A stretch of DNA of 64,000 nt from FEB-22 sp003105195 (GCA_027493405.1 JAOSKV010000001.1:1126479-1190478); one strand, 5' to 3'; positions 46,701-54,824 are shown, numbered from the stretch's first letter. Numbers and translations: made by a program. The notes: a model not told the origin generated them from the letters alone.

Positions 46701-46832
46701 TCTCACGCTGATGCGGTCGTTCTCAATATGGGTGTTGCCATACACGAAGCTACGCCGCTGCTCTCGCAGCTGGTCGGGTGTCATCTCGACCGTTCGCGCG
46801 CGCTTGACCAGTTCTTCTAGTTTGTCGGTCAT
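46674..46832 (-). pseudogene. Remnant of small antitoxin-like gene upstream of fic
   Basis: Starts MTDKLEELVKRARTVEMTPD and continues QLREQRRSFVYGNTHIENDR, after which a frameshift sends it to a stop at 46674. The other frame continues REMVDDVD. Short proteins of this kind are encoded directly before Fic genes in rhizobia and are thought to be antitoxins that block the Fic site. AAGGACG precedes the ATG. The lesion pattern matches the decay of the neighbouring fic. Confidence 0.65.
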
Positions 46833-47217
46833 CGTCCTTCTGCGCCTCCCGCTTGGCAGACCGTACCAGCATGATACGCTGGAGCAAAGTTCCTTAACAA
46901 CCCGTGAACCGGTGAGCGAACCCTCACTTATGCTGACTCGCGCATGAGCGGAAGCCCGTCATTGAGCGAGGGAACCCGCCGCTTCAACCAAATGTCCCAG
47001 GCGCCAACAGCCGCGCAGCTCCGCCTGCGTCAGGCCCGTTCGCGCATCAAGTGGCCCTGCTTGGCAGTCGCATCATCGAGCTGGTGGCGGACGTCGTGTG
47101 GTGTCCTCGGGCTTCGGCGTGTCCTGGTCTCCAGGTGGCGGACATGTACCCTTATGTATCCCGATGCGGCATCTAGGCTTCCGAGTATTTCGAATCAGAG
47201 CTAAGTACAGAAAAAAT
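46833..47217. other. Intergenic stretch between tRNA-Gly and the Fic remnant
   Basis: 385 bases at the 3' side of tRNA-Gly. No gene was recognised. A minus-strand fragment around 47030-47130 has an open frame of about 35 codons that I cannot assign. It is probably part of the decayed island. Confidence 0.45.
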
Positions 47218-47291
47218 TGGAGCGGGTGAAGGGAATCGAACCCTCGTCATCAGCTTGGAAGGCTGTTGCTCTACCATTGAGCTACACCCGC
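47218..47291 (-). tRNA. tRNA-Gly (UCC)
   Basis: Cloverleaf read on the minus strand: acceptor GCGGGTG pairs with CACCCGC, D-loop TAGCTCAATGGTAGAGC, anticodon loop CTTCCAA (UCC), T arm GGGTTCGATTCCC and an encoded CCA end. It is followed by tRNA-Tyr upstream on the same strand. Confidence 0.95.
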
Positions 47292-47344
47292 ATCCGTAGG
47301 GCGTGGCCGGATCCGATGGACTCCGGGCTCCCTCTTTCTTCTTG

Positions 47345-47393
47345 GCGCATGTCCTTTTCGGCGAACCGGTGCCGACTTCGCCGGAACATGCGC
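47345..47393. repeat. Dispersed palindromic repeat, copy 2 (GCGCATG...CATGCGC)
   Basis: A 49-bp imperfect palindrome with ends GCGCATGTCC and GGAACATGCGC and inner arms TTCGGCGAA / TTCGCCGG, placed between tRNA-Tyr and tRNA-Gly. It is related to the copy at 35499-35543 in the rplR-rpsE spacer. Confidence 0.7.
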
Positions 47394-47398
47394 AGGCG

Positions 47399-47484
47399 TG
47401 GTGGGGGAGGTAGGACTCGAACCTACGAAGGCGTAAGCCAGCGGATTTACAGTCCGCCCCCTTTGCCGCTCGGGACACTCCCCC
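47399..47484 (-). tRNA. tRNA-Tyr (GUA)
   Basis: 86-nt class II tRNA on the minus strand: acceptor GGGGGAG with CTCCCCC, anticodon stem-loop CGGACTGTAAATCCG (GUA), a long variable arm and an encoded CCA. It and tRNA-Gly probably share a transcript. Confidence 0.95.
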
Positions 47485-47680
47485 GCGCCACAGGCCAGAC
47501 ACCGGCTCCACAGCGGGCCGGCGATGCGCCGGCACCCTGGAGGCAGGGACCGCGCGCGGTGTTATGGTGACGGCCCCCGGTGGTGTCAACCCGGACCGAA
47601 ATCGCCCCGCCCCCTCGACTCCTTCCATATGGGGACGGCGCCACCGATCGCCATCCGGCGGTCGGCACCCAGGAGCCCGC

Positions 47681-48511
47681 ATGGCCGAGACCGCTTCCAT
47701 CATCGACGCCTGGGCGCAGCCCGCGCTCGGCCAGGCGCGCACGCCGCTCCCCGAGGTGGTGCGCCTCATCGAGAAGTCCGGGACCAGCCATCTCATGCAG
47801 GCCCGCCTCGGCCCCGACGAGATGCTCGCCGCCATGGACGCGGCCGGCATCGGCAAGGTCCTGCTCACCGCCTGGTGCCGCCCCGAGGGCTGGGTCTTCA
47901 CCAACGACGACGTCGCGGGCTTCGTGCGCGCCGCGCCGAACCGCTTCGTCGGCGTCGCGACCGTCGATCTCGGAAAGCCGGTGGCGGCCGTGCGGGAGCT
48001 GCGCCGCGCCGTCGAGGAGCTCGGCTGCAGGGCGCTGCGCATCATTCCCTGGCTCTGGCGCCTGCCGCCGAACCACCGGCTCTATTATCCGCTCTACGTC
48101 GCCTGCATCGAGCTCGGCATCCCGTTCTGCACCCAGGTCGGCCACACCGGCCCGCTGATGCCCTCCGAGACCGGCCGGCCAATTCCCTATCTCGACGAGG
48201 TGGCGCTCGACTTCCCGGAGCTCACCATCGTCGGCGGCCATATCGGCCATCCCTGGACCGCCGAGATGATCGGGCTCGCCTGGAAGCACGACAACGTGTT
48301 CATCGACACCTCGGCCTACCTGCCGCGCTACTACCCGGCCGAGCTGATCCAGTTCCTGCGCAGCTACGGCCAGGACAAGGTGATGTTCGCGACCAACTTC
48401 CCGCAGCTTCCCTTGGACCGCGCGGTGCGCGAGGCGCGCGCCCTCGACCTGCCCGAGGCGATCGCCGCGAAGTTCTTCCACGCCAATGCCCGGCGCGTCT
48501 TCGGCCTCTGA
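47681..48511 (+). CDS. Amidohydrolase family 2 (TIM-barrel) protein
   Basis: 276-aa metal-dependent hydrolase/decarboxylase of the amidohydrolase-2 family (ACMSD-like group). Strand-end motifs are IIDAWAQP at the N-terminus in place of the usual HxH, FCTQVGHTGPL, VGGHIGHPW near residue 185 and ATNFPQLPL near 250. Loss of the first HxH suggests altered or absent metal binding. AGGAG precedes the ATG by 5 bases; a longer in-frame start at 47564 is not needed. It stands 3 bp before rlmB. The substrate is unknown. Confidence 0.85.
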   Translation: MAETASIIDAWAQPALGQARTPLPEVVRLIEKSGTSHLMQARLGPDEMLAAMDAAGIGKVLLTAWCRPEGWVFTNDDVAGFVRAAPNRFVGVATVDLGKPVAAVRELRRAVEELGCRALRIIPWLWRLPPNHRLYYPLYVACIELGIPFCTQVGHTGPLMPSETGRPIPYLDEVALDFPELTIVGGHIGHPWTAEMIGLAWKHDNVFIDTSAYLPRYYPAELIQFLRSYGQDKVMFATNFPQLPLDRAVREARALDLPEAIAAKFFHANARRVFGL

Positions 48512-48514
48512 CCC

Positions 48515-49312
48515 ATGCGCGACCGCCGCTCCGACCCGCGCAAGCCCGGGTTCCGCCGCCCCGCCCCGCCCCGGCGGCCGCCGCGCGCGGAGCGCCCCGC
48601 CGACGGCCCCGCCCTGATCTATGGCTGGCATCCCGTGATCGCGGCGCTCGCCAACCCGCAGCGCAAGATCCGCAGGATCCTCGCGACCGAGAACGCCGTG
48701 CGCCGCCTCGCCGACGAGGGCGTGGCGCTGCCGGTCGCGCCCGAGCTGGTGCGGCCCGACGCCATCGCGGGAGAGCTTCCCCCCGATGCCGTGCACCAGG
48801 GGCTCATGCTGGAGGCCGACCCCCTGCCCGCGCCGGCGCTGGACGAGCTTCCCGCCGCGGGCATCGTGCTGGTGCTCGACCAGATCACCGACCCGCACAA
48901 TGTCGGCGCCATCCTGCGCTCGGCCGCGGCCTTTGCGGCCGCCGCCGTGGTGGTGACGGCGCGCCACAGCCCGGAGGCGACCGGCGTGCTCGCCAAGTCC
49001 GCCTCCGGCGCGCTCGAGCTGGTGCCGATCGTGGCGGTGCCGAACCTCGCCCGCGCCCTGCTGGCCCTGCGCGAGCGCGGCTTCCAGCTGGTCGGCCTCG
49101 ACAGCGCCGGCGACAGCGACCTCGCGGCGACGCCGCTCGCGGCGCCGCTCGCGCTGGTGATCGGCGCCGAGGGCAAGGGGCTGCGCCACCTCACCCGGCA
49201 GACCTGCGACCTCGTCGCCCGCCTCGACGTGCCGGGCGCGATCAAGAGCCTCAACGTGTCCAACGCGACCGCGCTCGCGCTCTACATCGCGACCCAGCGC
49301 CTGGCCCGTTGA
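48515..49312 (+). CDS. rlmB: TrmH/SpoU-family rRNA 2'-O-methyltransferase (RlmB-like)
   Basis: 265-aa SPOUT methyltransferase that would methylate a ribose, G2251 of 23S rRNA in E. coli RlmB. A basic disordered start (MRDRRSDPRKPGFRRPAPP) leads to the substrate-binding domain YGWHPVIAALANPQRKIRR, then the catalytic domain with VLDQITDPHNVGAILRSA, VIGAEGKGL and SLNVSNATALALY. It is not in an obvious operon with housekeeping genes; the amidohydrolase lies 3 bp upstream. Confidence 0.9.
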   Translation: MRDRRSDPRKPGFRRPAPPRRPPRAERPADGPALIYGWHPVIAALANPQRKIRRILATENAVRRLADEGVALPVAPELVRPDAIAGELPPDAVHQGLMLEADPLPAPALDELPAAGIVLVLDQITDPHNVGAILRSAAAFAAAAVVVTARHSPEATGVLAKSASGALELVPIVAVPNLARALLALRERGFQLVGLDSAGDSDLAATPLAAPLALVIGAEGKGLRHLTRQTCDLVARLDVPGAIKSLNVSNATALALYIATQRLAR

Positions 49313-49466
49313 GCGGCGTCCCTCCTCCGATCGGCCGCACTCTGTGACCCGGCTCACAGATGCCCCGGACGCCGGCTGCTAGCGTCCCGATGCCGCGCGT
49401 TGAGCGACACGAGACCGAGATGCGCCCGACCGCTCACCCGGCATCCCCGACACAAGGAGACAGGTC

Positions 49467-50048
49467 ATGAAACGGATCGCACGGTCGTGTGCCACTCTCG
49501 CCATTCTCGCCGGTCTGACCGCGGTGACGCTGCACGTCAGCCATGCGCTCACGGCGGGCCGCTGGGCGAAGCTTCCGGCCGAGGGCGTGGTGGCGGGCAA
49601 GAACGGAGGGCTGGGACCGCTCGCGGTGTGCCGGGCGGGCTTCGACGACGGGCAGCATCCCGGCAAGCTGTGGCAGGGGCAGTGTCACTTCGAATGGGGC
49701 TGGGACGATCACATCACGCCCGGCTTCGAGGTGCTGCTGGACGACGGATACCGCTGGGAGAACCCCGGCCGCGTCGTCCAGACCGTGCTCGGCCCGGTCT
49801 GGAAGGTCGAGCTGCCCTCCAACGCCGTCGACGGCGGCGACGCCGGCACCCATGCGGCGCACACCCGCCTCGGCATCTGCCTGGCCTTCATGCCGGCCGA
49901 CAATACCTGGCACCCGGGAAAATTCTTCGCGGAGCACTGCAACATCGCCTGGGGCGGCGTCGGGGTGGACAGCATGCCCGATCATCCCCGCAACAAGCGC
50001 AAGGTCGCGCCGCTGGCCACCGGCAATGTGCTCGTGCTGGTGAAGTAG
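49467..50048 (+). CDS. Secreted protein with DM9-like (DUF3421) repeats
   Basis: 193 aa with a signal sequence (MKRIARSCATLAILAGLTAVTLHVSHA) and two similar blocks of about 65 residues. Each holds a pattern of the type LAVCRAGFDDGQHPGKLWQG and LGICLAFMPADNTWHPGKFF followed by CxxxWG(W), like DM9/DUF3421 modules. Those modules are common in insects and rarer in bacteria, where some bind mannose-type sugars. The function here is unknown. The pairs of cysteines may be structural. Confidence 0.7.
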   Translation: MKRIARSCATLAILAGLTAVTLHVSHALTAGRWAKLPAEGVVAGKNGGLGPLAVCRAGFDDGQHPGKLWQGQCHFEWGWDDHITPGFEVLLDDGYRWENPGRVVQTVLGPVWKVELPSNAVDGGDAGTHAAHTRLGICLAFMPADNTWHPGKFFAEHCNIAWGGVGVDSMPDHPRNKRKVAPLATGNVLVLVK

Positions 50049-50176
50049 CGCCCCACCGCCGAAGTCCGGGCGGCGTCGACTCGATGGCGTGGCCACGATG
50101 AGAAACGCGGCGAGCTCGCGCCCGCCGCGTCAGCCCCCCGGAGGCCCGGCCCGCGGGTGGCCGCGGGCCGGAAATC

Positions 50177-50581
50177 TCATTTCAGGCCGGGATCGTAGTA
50201 GCGCGGCTTCATGTAGCGCGGCACCCGCAGCACGCGCGGGCCGTAGCCGTGATGGCGCGCCCGGTGGAAGTGGCGCCCAGCATAGCGGTGATGCCGGTAG
50301 CCGGCGCCGTAGGGATAGGGCAGCGCCCGGTGGCGGATATAGGGGCTCGGCATCGCGGCCGGCGGCACCGGCTCCGTGAAGGTGGGGCCCTGGTTGACGA
50401 CATAGACCGGCCGCGGCCGGTACCAGGCCGCGCAGGGCGACTGCACGTAGACGACGCGCGTCTGCACATAGGCGTAGGACGGCGCGCAGCCGCAGCTCCA
50501 GCAGCCGGCCGAGGCCGGCGCCACACTCGCGAGGGTCGTGGCCGCGGCGACCGCGGCGAGCCCCAGAAGGCGGAAGGACAT
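50177..50581 (-). CDS. Secreted Tyr/His/Pro/Arg-rich hypothetical protein
   Basis: 134 aa with signal peptide MSFRLLGLAAVAAATTLASVAPASA, then a cysteine pair (CWSCGC) and a low-complexity C-terminus rich in H, R, Y and P (YRHHRYAGRHFHRARHHGYG). The His-rich stretch could bind metal. Short proteins of this style are common in Bradyrhizobium relatives. An upstream start at 50608 is possible. The function is unknown. Confidence 0.65.
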   Translation of the reverse strand: MSFRLLGLAAVAAATTLASVAPASAGCWSCGCAPSYAYVQTRVVYVQSPCAAWYRPRPVYVVNQGPTFTEPVPPAAMPSPYIRHRALPYPYGAGYRHHRYAGRHFHRARHHGYGPRVLRVPRYMKPRYYDPGLK

Positions 50582-50663
50582 CGATACGCTCCCTGTTACT
50601 CCGGCCATGCGGCCGTTACGCGTGGGGTCTCCCCCGGTGATCGTCCGCCGGGCGGACGGAAAT

Positions 50664-51092
50664 TCAGCGCCGCCGCGGCCGCGGCTCCACGGTCACGTGC
50701 GGCGGCTCGTAGGGCGGATAGACGGTGACCGGGCTCTGCGGATCGGACTCGATCCCCCATTGCCGGCGGAAGGACGGGCCTCCCCGCGGCGGCCGCGGCG
50801 TGTCGACCTCGAGCCGGCCCGAGCGCGGCTTCATGCCGGTGTAGGGATAGTAGGCGCCGTGCGCGCTCGGCGCCGTGTAGAAGACCGGGCCCTCGATGAT
50901 CACGCGGCCGTGGCCGGGCCGGTAGAGCCCCCAGTCGCCGTACACCACGGCGCCGCTGAGCTCCGCCCCGTAACGGAGGACCGGCACGCCCGGCTTGCCC
51001 GGCACCACGACCACGGGCGCGTGGTCGGCCTGCGCCGGATGCACGAGCAGCATCGCGACCACTGCCGCACCGATCGCGCCTCGCGCTGCCAT
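50664..51092 (-). CDS. Secreted hypothetical protein
   Basis: 142 aa with signal peptide MAARGAIGAAVVAMLLVHPAQA and a mature part rich in Pro, Tyr and Gly (VVVVPGKPGVPVLRYGAELSG, GVFY-like blocks, PPYEPPHVTVEPRPRRR). It has no recognisable catalytic motif. It lies just upstream of the other secreted hypothetical on the same strand. The function is unknown. Confidence 0.65.
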   Translation of the reverse strand: MAARGAIGAAVVAMLLVHPAQADHAPVVVVPGKPGVPVLRYGAELSGAVVYGDWGLYRPGHGRVIIEGPVFYTAPSAHGAYYPYTGMKPRSGRLEVDTPRPPRGGPSFRRQWGIESDPQSPVTVYPPYEPPHVTVEPRPRRR

Positions 51093-51265
51093 GCACGTCT
51101 CCGCCGGACCTGAAGTTGCATGCAGTGTAACGCGCGAGCGCCCCGGAAGCCGTTAATGGCGCAGCGAAATCGGGCGGTAACATTAATGTCGCGGTGACGC
51201 GGGCAGCGCCGCAGGGACGCGCGCCCTTCCGCCCGCCCGCGCCTGCCGGTATATCGGCAAGGGTC

Positions 51266-51341
51266 GCCGGCTTAGCTCAGCTGGTAGAGCACCTGATTTG
51301 TAATCAGGGGGTCGGGGGTTCGAATCCCTCAGCCGGCACCA
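51266..51341 (+). tRNA. tRNA-Thr (UGU)
   Basis: 76-nt cloverleaf: acceptor GCCGGCT / AGCCGGC, D-arm TAGCTCAGCTGGTAGAGC, anticodon stem-loop CCTGATTTGTAATCAGG (UGU), T arm GGGTTCGAATCCC and an encoded CCA. The following DNA is gene debris. Confidence 0.95.
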
Positions 51342-51355
51342 CGCTCACGGGGTCC

Positions 51356-51401
51356 GTTCCGGACACATGGGTACCGGTTCGTTCCGGAGACATGGGTGAC
51401 A
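51356..51401. repeat. Two direct repeats resembling IS ends
   Basis: CGTTCCGGACACATGGGTA (from about 51355) and CGTTCCGGAGACATGGGTG (from about 51380) differ at one internal base and the last base. Similar GTTCCGGAGACATGGGTGAC sequences occur at the ends of IS481-type elements in rhizobia. No transposase gene remains. Confidence 0.5.
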
Positions 51402-51447
51402 TCCCGGGCGACGTGGCGGCGGCCTGCCGCCTGTCGCCGAACCCCTC

Positions 51448-51585
51448 CGCCGGCCGCGACCTGAGAATGTCACCCGCCACGGCGACCAAGCACATCGCCG
51501 CGTTGGAATCCCGCGTCGCGGCTCGGTCGCGAAGCCGGAACGCTGAGCGACCCGCACGAAGACCTTCATGCTCTGCAGCGTGTCC
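51448..51585. pseudogene. Two LysR-regulator N-terminal fragments in opposite orientation
   Basis: On the plus strand about 51450-51525 encodes RDLRMSPATATKHIAALESR, the recognition-helix part of a LysR-type HTH. Immediately after it, the minus strand (about 51570 down to 51525) encodes MKVFVRVAQRSGFAT, the start of the same kind of protein. In an intact LysR these two pieces are contiguous and in the same direction, so an inversion has split the gene. No effector domain remains. Confidence 0.55.
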
Positions 51586-51735
51586 GTGCAGTGATTTTAC
51601 CGTTTCCGATCCGGAAGCCATCCATTTCCAAGGCGACGTGTTCACGGCGCAGCGCAGCTCTGTAACCTTGGGCCGCGCAGGCGGACACGCCGATCAGGTG
51701 CAGCGGAGGCCGTCACGAAGCTGCCCAGCTACGCG

Positions 51736-51939
51736 ATGAATCGAACGAGCTTTCCGGACATGTACGAGCGGCACCTGGTCGGCCCGCTGTTCCGGCCCTG
51801 GGCCGAGATGATCATCGAGGAGATCGAATTGTCCCGCGGCGACCGCCAGGGGCTGAATATGATGTCGGCGCTTCGACGCCCGACCCTCGATATGAAGAAC
51901 CTCGAGTCGATGCGAACGCACAGCGGGGACCTGATATGA
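51736..51939 (+). pseudogene. N-terminal fragment of a SAM methyltransferase
   Basis: 67 codons open with MNRTSFPDMYERHLVGPLFR and continue PWAEMIIEEIELSRGD, like the start of class I methyltransferases just before motif I. The sequence then leaves the family (RQGLNMMSALRR...), so the SAM-binding domain is lost. It is part of the debris after tRNA-Thr. Confidence 0.5.
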
Positions 51940-51964
51940 AGAACCCGAGCTCGATGTCGAACCG

Positions 51965-52817
51965 CTACAGCCGCTGTTGCAGCAGCTCGATCAAATGGTC
52001 GAGCGTCGTGTGCATCAGCTTCTTGCGGCGCGCCGTGAGGGTGTCCTTGATCGCCGAGACGCTGATCGCGAGCAGCCCGTCCTCACGGTGGCTGGTGCGA
52101 TGAGCGCGCGCGACGCAGCACACGCCGCGCAGAGCCTCTTCGTCGTCGGTGGAATAGCCGCGCTTGCGAATCGCGGCGAGCTCCTTCGCCAGCCTGCCCG
52201 GCTGGGCGATCGATTTCCTGGTGAGCGCCGGCAGCGAATGAACGGCCGCCAGCCTGCGGTCGAGCTCGTCGAGAGGGGCGGAACCCCCCCCCCCCCCCCC
52301 CCCCCGAAGCGCGGCGAGCAACGCCTTGCCGGCCGCCGGGGGGCGCCCCCCCCCCCCCCCCGCCGATCTCGCCGCGCAATCCCAGCCTGAAGCCGCTGGC
52401 ACAGTCCTGGCGGGCAAGATAGACGGCGTTGATCTCCTCATCCAGGACTGCAAGCTGGATCATGGCGCGCAAGCCTGAATCGATCTGCCGCGACACCTCG
52501 TAGAACTCACGGATGATGTCGACGCTGGAGACATACGCCGCGCCGATCTGCACCAGGCGTCGGCCCAACTGGTATCCTGTTGCCGATCTCCGCAGCAACT
52601 GACCCGTCGTCATTGCCGTGCAGATGTTGAACGCCGTCGATTTCGGAATTTTCAGCGCGCGGCCGATCTGCGACAACGAGAACGGCTGTTGCGGCTGGCT
52701 TTCGAGCAGGGTCAGCACGGCAATGGCCCGGTCGATTGCAGGCACCAGCGATTTCAACTTCTCGCCGGATGCCGCGGCGGGTCTTGCCGCCTGCCTGGTC
52801 CTGTGAGGGCTACGCAT
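51965..52817 (-). pseudogene. IclR-family regulator interrupted by two poly-C tracts
   Basis: The N-terminal part (start 52817, MRSPHRTRQAARPAAASGEK) has the IclR winged HTH (AIAVLTLLESQPQQPFSLSQ, IPKSTAFNICTAM) and runs to GFRLGLRGEIG. There a 16-base C tract (52346-52361 on the plus strand) shifts the frame. AAGKALLAALR then continues in another frame to a 22-base C tract (52284-52305), and LDELDRRLAAVHSLPALT to the end at 51965. The bases expected between these blocks are replaced by the tracts. It was probably a regulator of the catabolic operon that starts 178 bp upstream on the other strand. The tracts look artefactual. Confidence 0.75.
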
Positions 52818-52995
52818 GTCTGCGCTCCAACTCCATCGCGACAGCAAGCATGAAGGAGTCACGCGGCTTCGCCGTGTGTTCAGCCCATTGAACAACATTC
52901 AGACCAATTGACAAGCGAAAGCTGGTCCGATTTACTTTTGCGGCGGGTCAACCGGCAGACGGCAAGAATAAACATCGCCGCGCGAGGTTCGATAA

Positions 52996-53478
52996 GTGGG
53001 TGACTATCGGGATGCCGCCATCGACGCGCGCGGTGCCGCCATGGACCGTCTCATCCGGACGTATTTCGACGGCTGCAACGAGGCCGATGTCGAGAAGATC
53101 GCGTCGTGCTTCACCCCGGATGCGGTGCACTTCTTCCCGCCGGGAATGTACGAAGGGCCGTTTCGCGGGTCGCGCAAGATCGCCGAGAAGTGGCGGGACG
53201 CGGTGAACAATCTCGGGTCCTATTGGACGGTCGATCGTCTGCTGGTCGAACCCTTGCGCCACGAGGCCGTCATGGAGTGGACCCACTTCAAGACCAGGCA
53301 GAACACGATTCTCCGCGGCATCGAGTGGTACGAGTTCGATCAAGCATCCGGCCTGATCAGGGAAATTCGCGCCTATTATGCGTCGCCGCAGGCGCAGGGC
53401 GAGGACCGTCTGGAACTGGGCGGATTTGATTACAAGAGCCGCGGCTATCCGATGGCGCCGCCGCCCGGTGCGCGCTAG
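52996..53478 (+). CDS. NTF2-like/SnoaL-like domain protein
   Basis: 160-aa cone-fold protein of the nuclear transport factor 2-like superfamily. RLIRTYFDGCNEADVEKIAS, CFTPDAVHFFPPGMYEGPFR and GIEWYEFDQASGLIREIRAY are the usual helix-and-sheet landmarks. The GTG at 52996 has GAGG upstream; an ATG at 53041 (MDRLIRTY) is the alternative. It is the first gene of the second catabolic operon. Family members are isomerases, dehydratases or oxygenase small subunits; the reaction is not known here. Confidence 0.8.
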   Translation: MGDYRDAAIDARGAAMDRLIRTYFDGCNEADVEKIASCFTPDAVHFFPPGMYEGPFRGSRKIAEKWRDAVNNLGSYWTVDRLLVEPLRHEAVMEWTHFKTRQNTILRGIEWYEFDQASGLIREIRAYYASPQAQGEDRLELGGFDYKSRGYPMAPPPGAR

Positions 53479-53497
53479 CGCGGGGAGAGAGCTCGAC

Positions 53498-54328
53498 ATG
53501 CCGGAATTTCGTCGTCTTCTCGTCGACGGCCTGCTCGGCACGGTCGAGGTCGTCGATGATCGCTTCACCTGGGTCGACGGCCGCAGGCTCCATGTCGATC
53601 AGGCGGTGCACCTGCCGCCGGTGCAGGCTTCCAAGGTCGCGTGCGTGCACCTCAATTACCGCAGCCGCCTCAACGAGCTCGGATGGCCGCAGCCGCCGGC
53701 GCCGACCTATTTCTGGAAGTCGCCGTCGAGCCTGATCGGCCACATGGGCCATGTCATCCGTCCCAAGGGCTGCAAGTACCTCAACTATGAAGGCGAGATC
53801 GCCCTGGTGGTCGGCCGCACCGCCCGCAACATCCGTCGCGAGGACGCGGCGGACTACGTGATGGGCTATGCGATCGCCAACGATATGGGGCTGCACGATT
53901 TTCGCGACACCGACGCCAACAGCATGGTGCGCGTCAAGGGCTCCGACACCCTGGGCCCGATCGGGCCGGGCATCAACACCGACTGGGATTTCCGCCACAA
54001 GCGAATTCGCACGCTGGTGAACGGCAAGGTCGTGCAGGACAGCACAACGGACGACCTGATCTGGGACCCGCTCTATCTGTTGGCGGATCTGGCGCGCTCC
54101 ATTACGTTCAACCCCGGCGATCTGATCTTCACCGGCACGCCGACCAATTCGCGGCCGGTCGAGCCGGGATCAATCGTCGTGGTCGAGGTCGAAGGGCTGG
54201 GGAGGCTCGAGAACCGGATCGTCGAAGCCGAGGTCGGCGTTGCCGCGGATTTCGGCGCCCAGCCGAGCGCGTCGGACGCGATCCTTTCGATCGCGCTCGG
54301 CAAGGATTTTCGGAAGCGGTCGGCCTGA
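53498..54328 (+). CDS. Fumarylacetoacetate hydrolase (FAH) family protein
   Basis: 276-aa FAH-fold enzyme. NYEGEIALVVGRTARNI supplies the metal-binding Glu, ANDMGLHDFRDTD another acidic ligand pair, and KGSDTLGPIGPGI and DLIFTGTPTNSRPVEPGS are standard. FAH-family members hydrolyse C-C bonds of acylpyruvates and ring-cleavage products or isomerise and decarboxylate 2-oxo acids. GGAGAGAG lies upstream of the ATG. It follows the NTF2-like gene by 19 bp. Confidence 0.9.
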   Translation: MPEFRRLLVDGLLGTVEVVDDRFTWVDGRRLHVDQAVHLPPVQASKVACVHLNYRSRLNELGWPQPPAPTYFWKSPSSLIGHMGHVIRPKGCKYLNYEGEIALVVGRTARNIRREDAADYVMGYAIANDMGLHDFRDTDANSMVRVKGSDTLGPIGPGINTDWDFRHKRIRTLVNGKVVQDSTTDDLIWDPLYLLADLARSITFNPGDLIFTGTPTNSRPVEPGSIVVVEVEGLGRLENRIVEAEVGVAADFGAQPSASDAILSIALGKDFRKRSA

Positions 54329-54359
54329 GGGCCTTCGGCGTGACGCGAGCGCACCGATC

Positions 54360-54824
54360 ATGAGCCACTCCCAGCGACTCGCCGAGCTCGGACTGACGCT
54401 GCCGACGCCGACCAAGCCGGCGTTCAGCTATCTTCCGGTGGTCGTTCACGGTGACGCCGCCTATGTCAGCGGCCAGCTTCCCTGGGTCGACGGCGAGATC
54501 AAGACGATCGGATCGCTCGGCGCCGCGGTTTCGCTCGAGCAGGGCAAGGAATCCGCGCGCATCTGCGCATTGCAGGCGCTCGCCTGCCTGCAGCAGGCGC
54601 TCGGCTCGATCGACCGGATTTCGCGCATCATCAAGCTGACCGGCTTTGTGCAGAGCACGCCGGACTTTCATCAGCAGCCGAGCGTGATCGACGCCGCCAG
54701 CCAGCTCATGGTCGAGATTTTCGGCGAGGACGGGCGACACGCGCGGTCGGCCGTCGGCGTCGCGGCGCTTCCCAGGAATGTTCCGGTCGAGCTGGAAATG
54801 GTCGTCGGGATACGCGATCCGTGA
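54360..54824 (+). CDS. RidA (YjgF/YER057c/UK114) family protein
   Basis: 154-aa member of the Rid family. AAYVSGQLPWVDGEI, SLEQGKESARICALQALACLQQALG and the C-terminal RSAVGVAALPRNVPVELEMV are typical of the larger RidA-like subgroup found in catabolic operons. RidA deaminates enamine/imine intermediates; other subgroups act on amides or as chorismatase-like hydrolases. Its presence suggests a nitrogen-bearing or reactive enol intermediate in this pathway. Confidence 0.88.
   Translation: MSHSQRLAELGLTLPTPTKPAFSYLPVVVHGDAAYVSGQLPWVDGEIKTIGSLGAAVSLEQGKESARICALQALACLQQALGSIDRISRIIKLTGFVQSTPDFHQQPSVIDAASQLMVEIFGEDGRHARSAVGVAALPRNVPVELEMVVGIRDP

Noticed and set aside
47399..47484. Open reading frames running through tRNA genes and their antisense strands (e.g. 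ending VVPAEGFEPPTP near 51304)
   Set aside because: These are translations of tRNA sequence and are a well-known artefact.
52284..52361. Phase-variable contingency locus
   Set aside because: Not annotated as such because the C tracts replace conserved residues and look like sequencing artefacts; kept as a finding with an explicit test.
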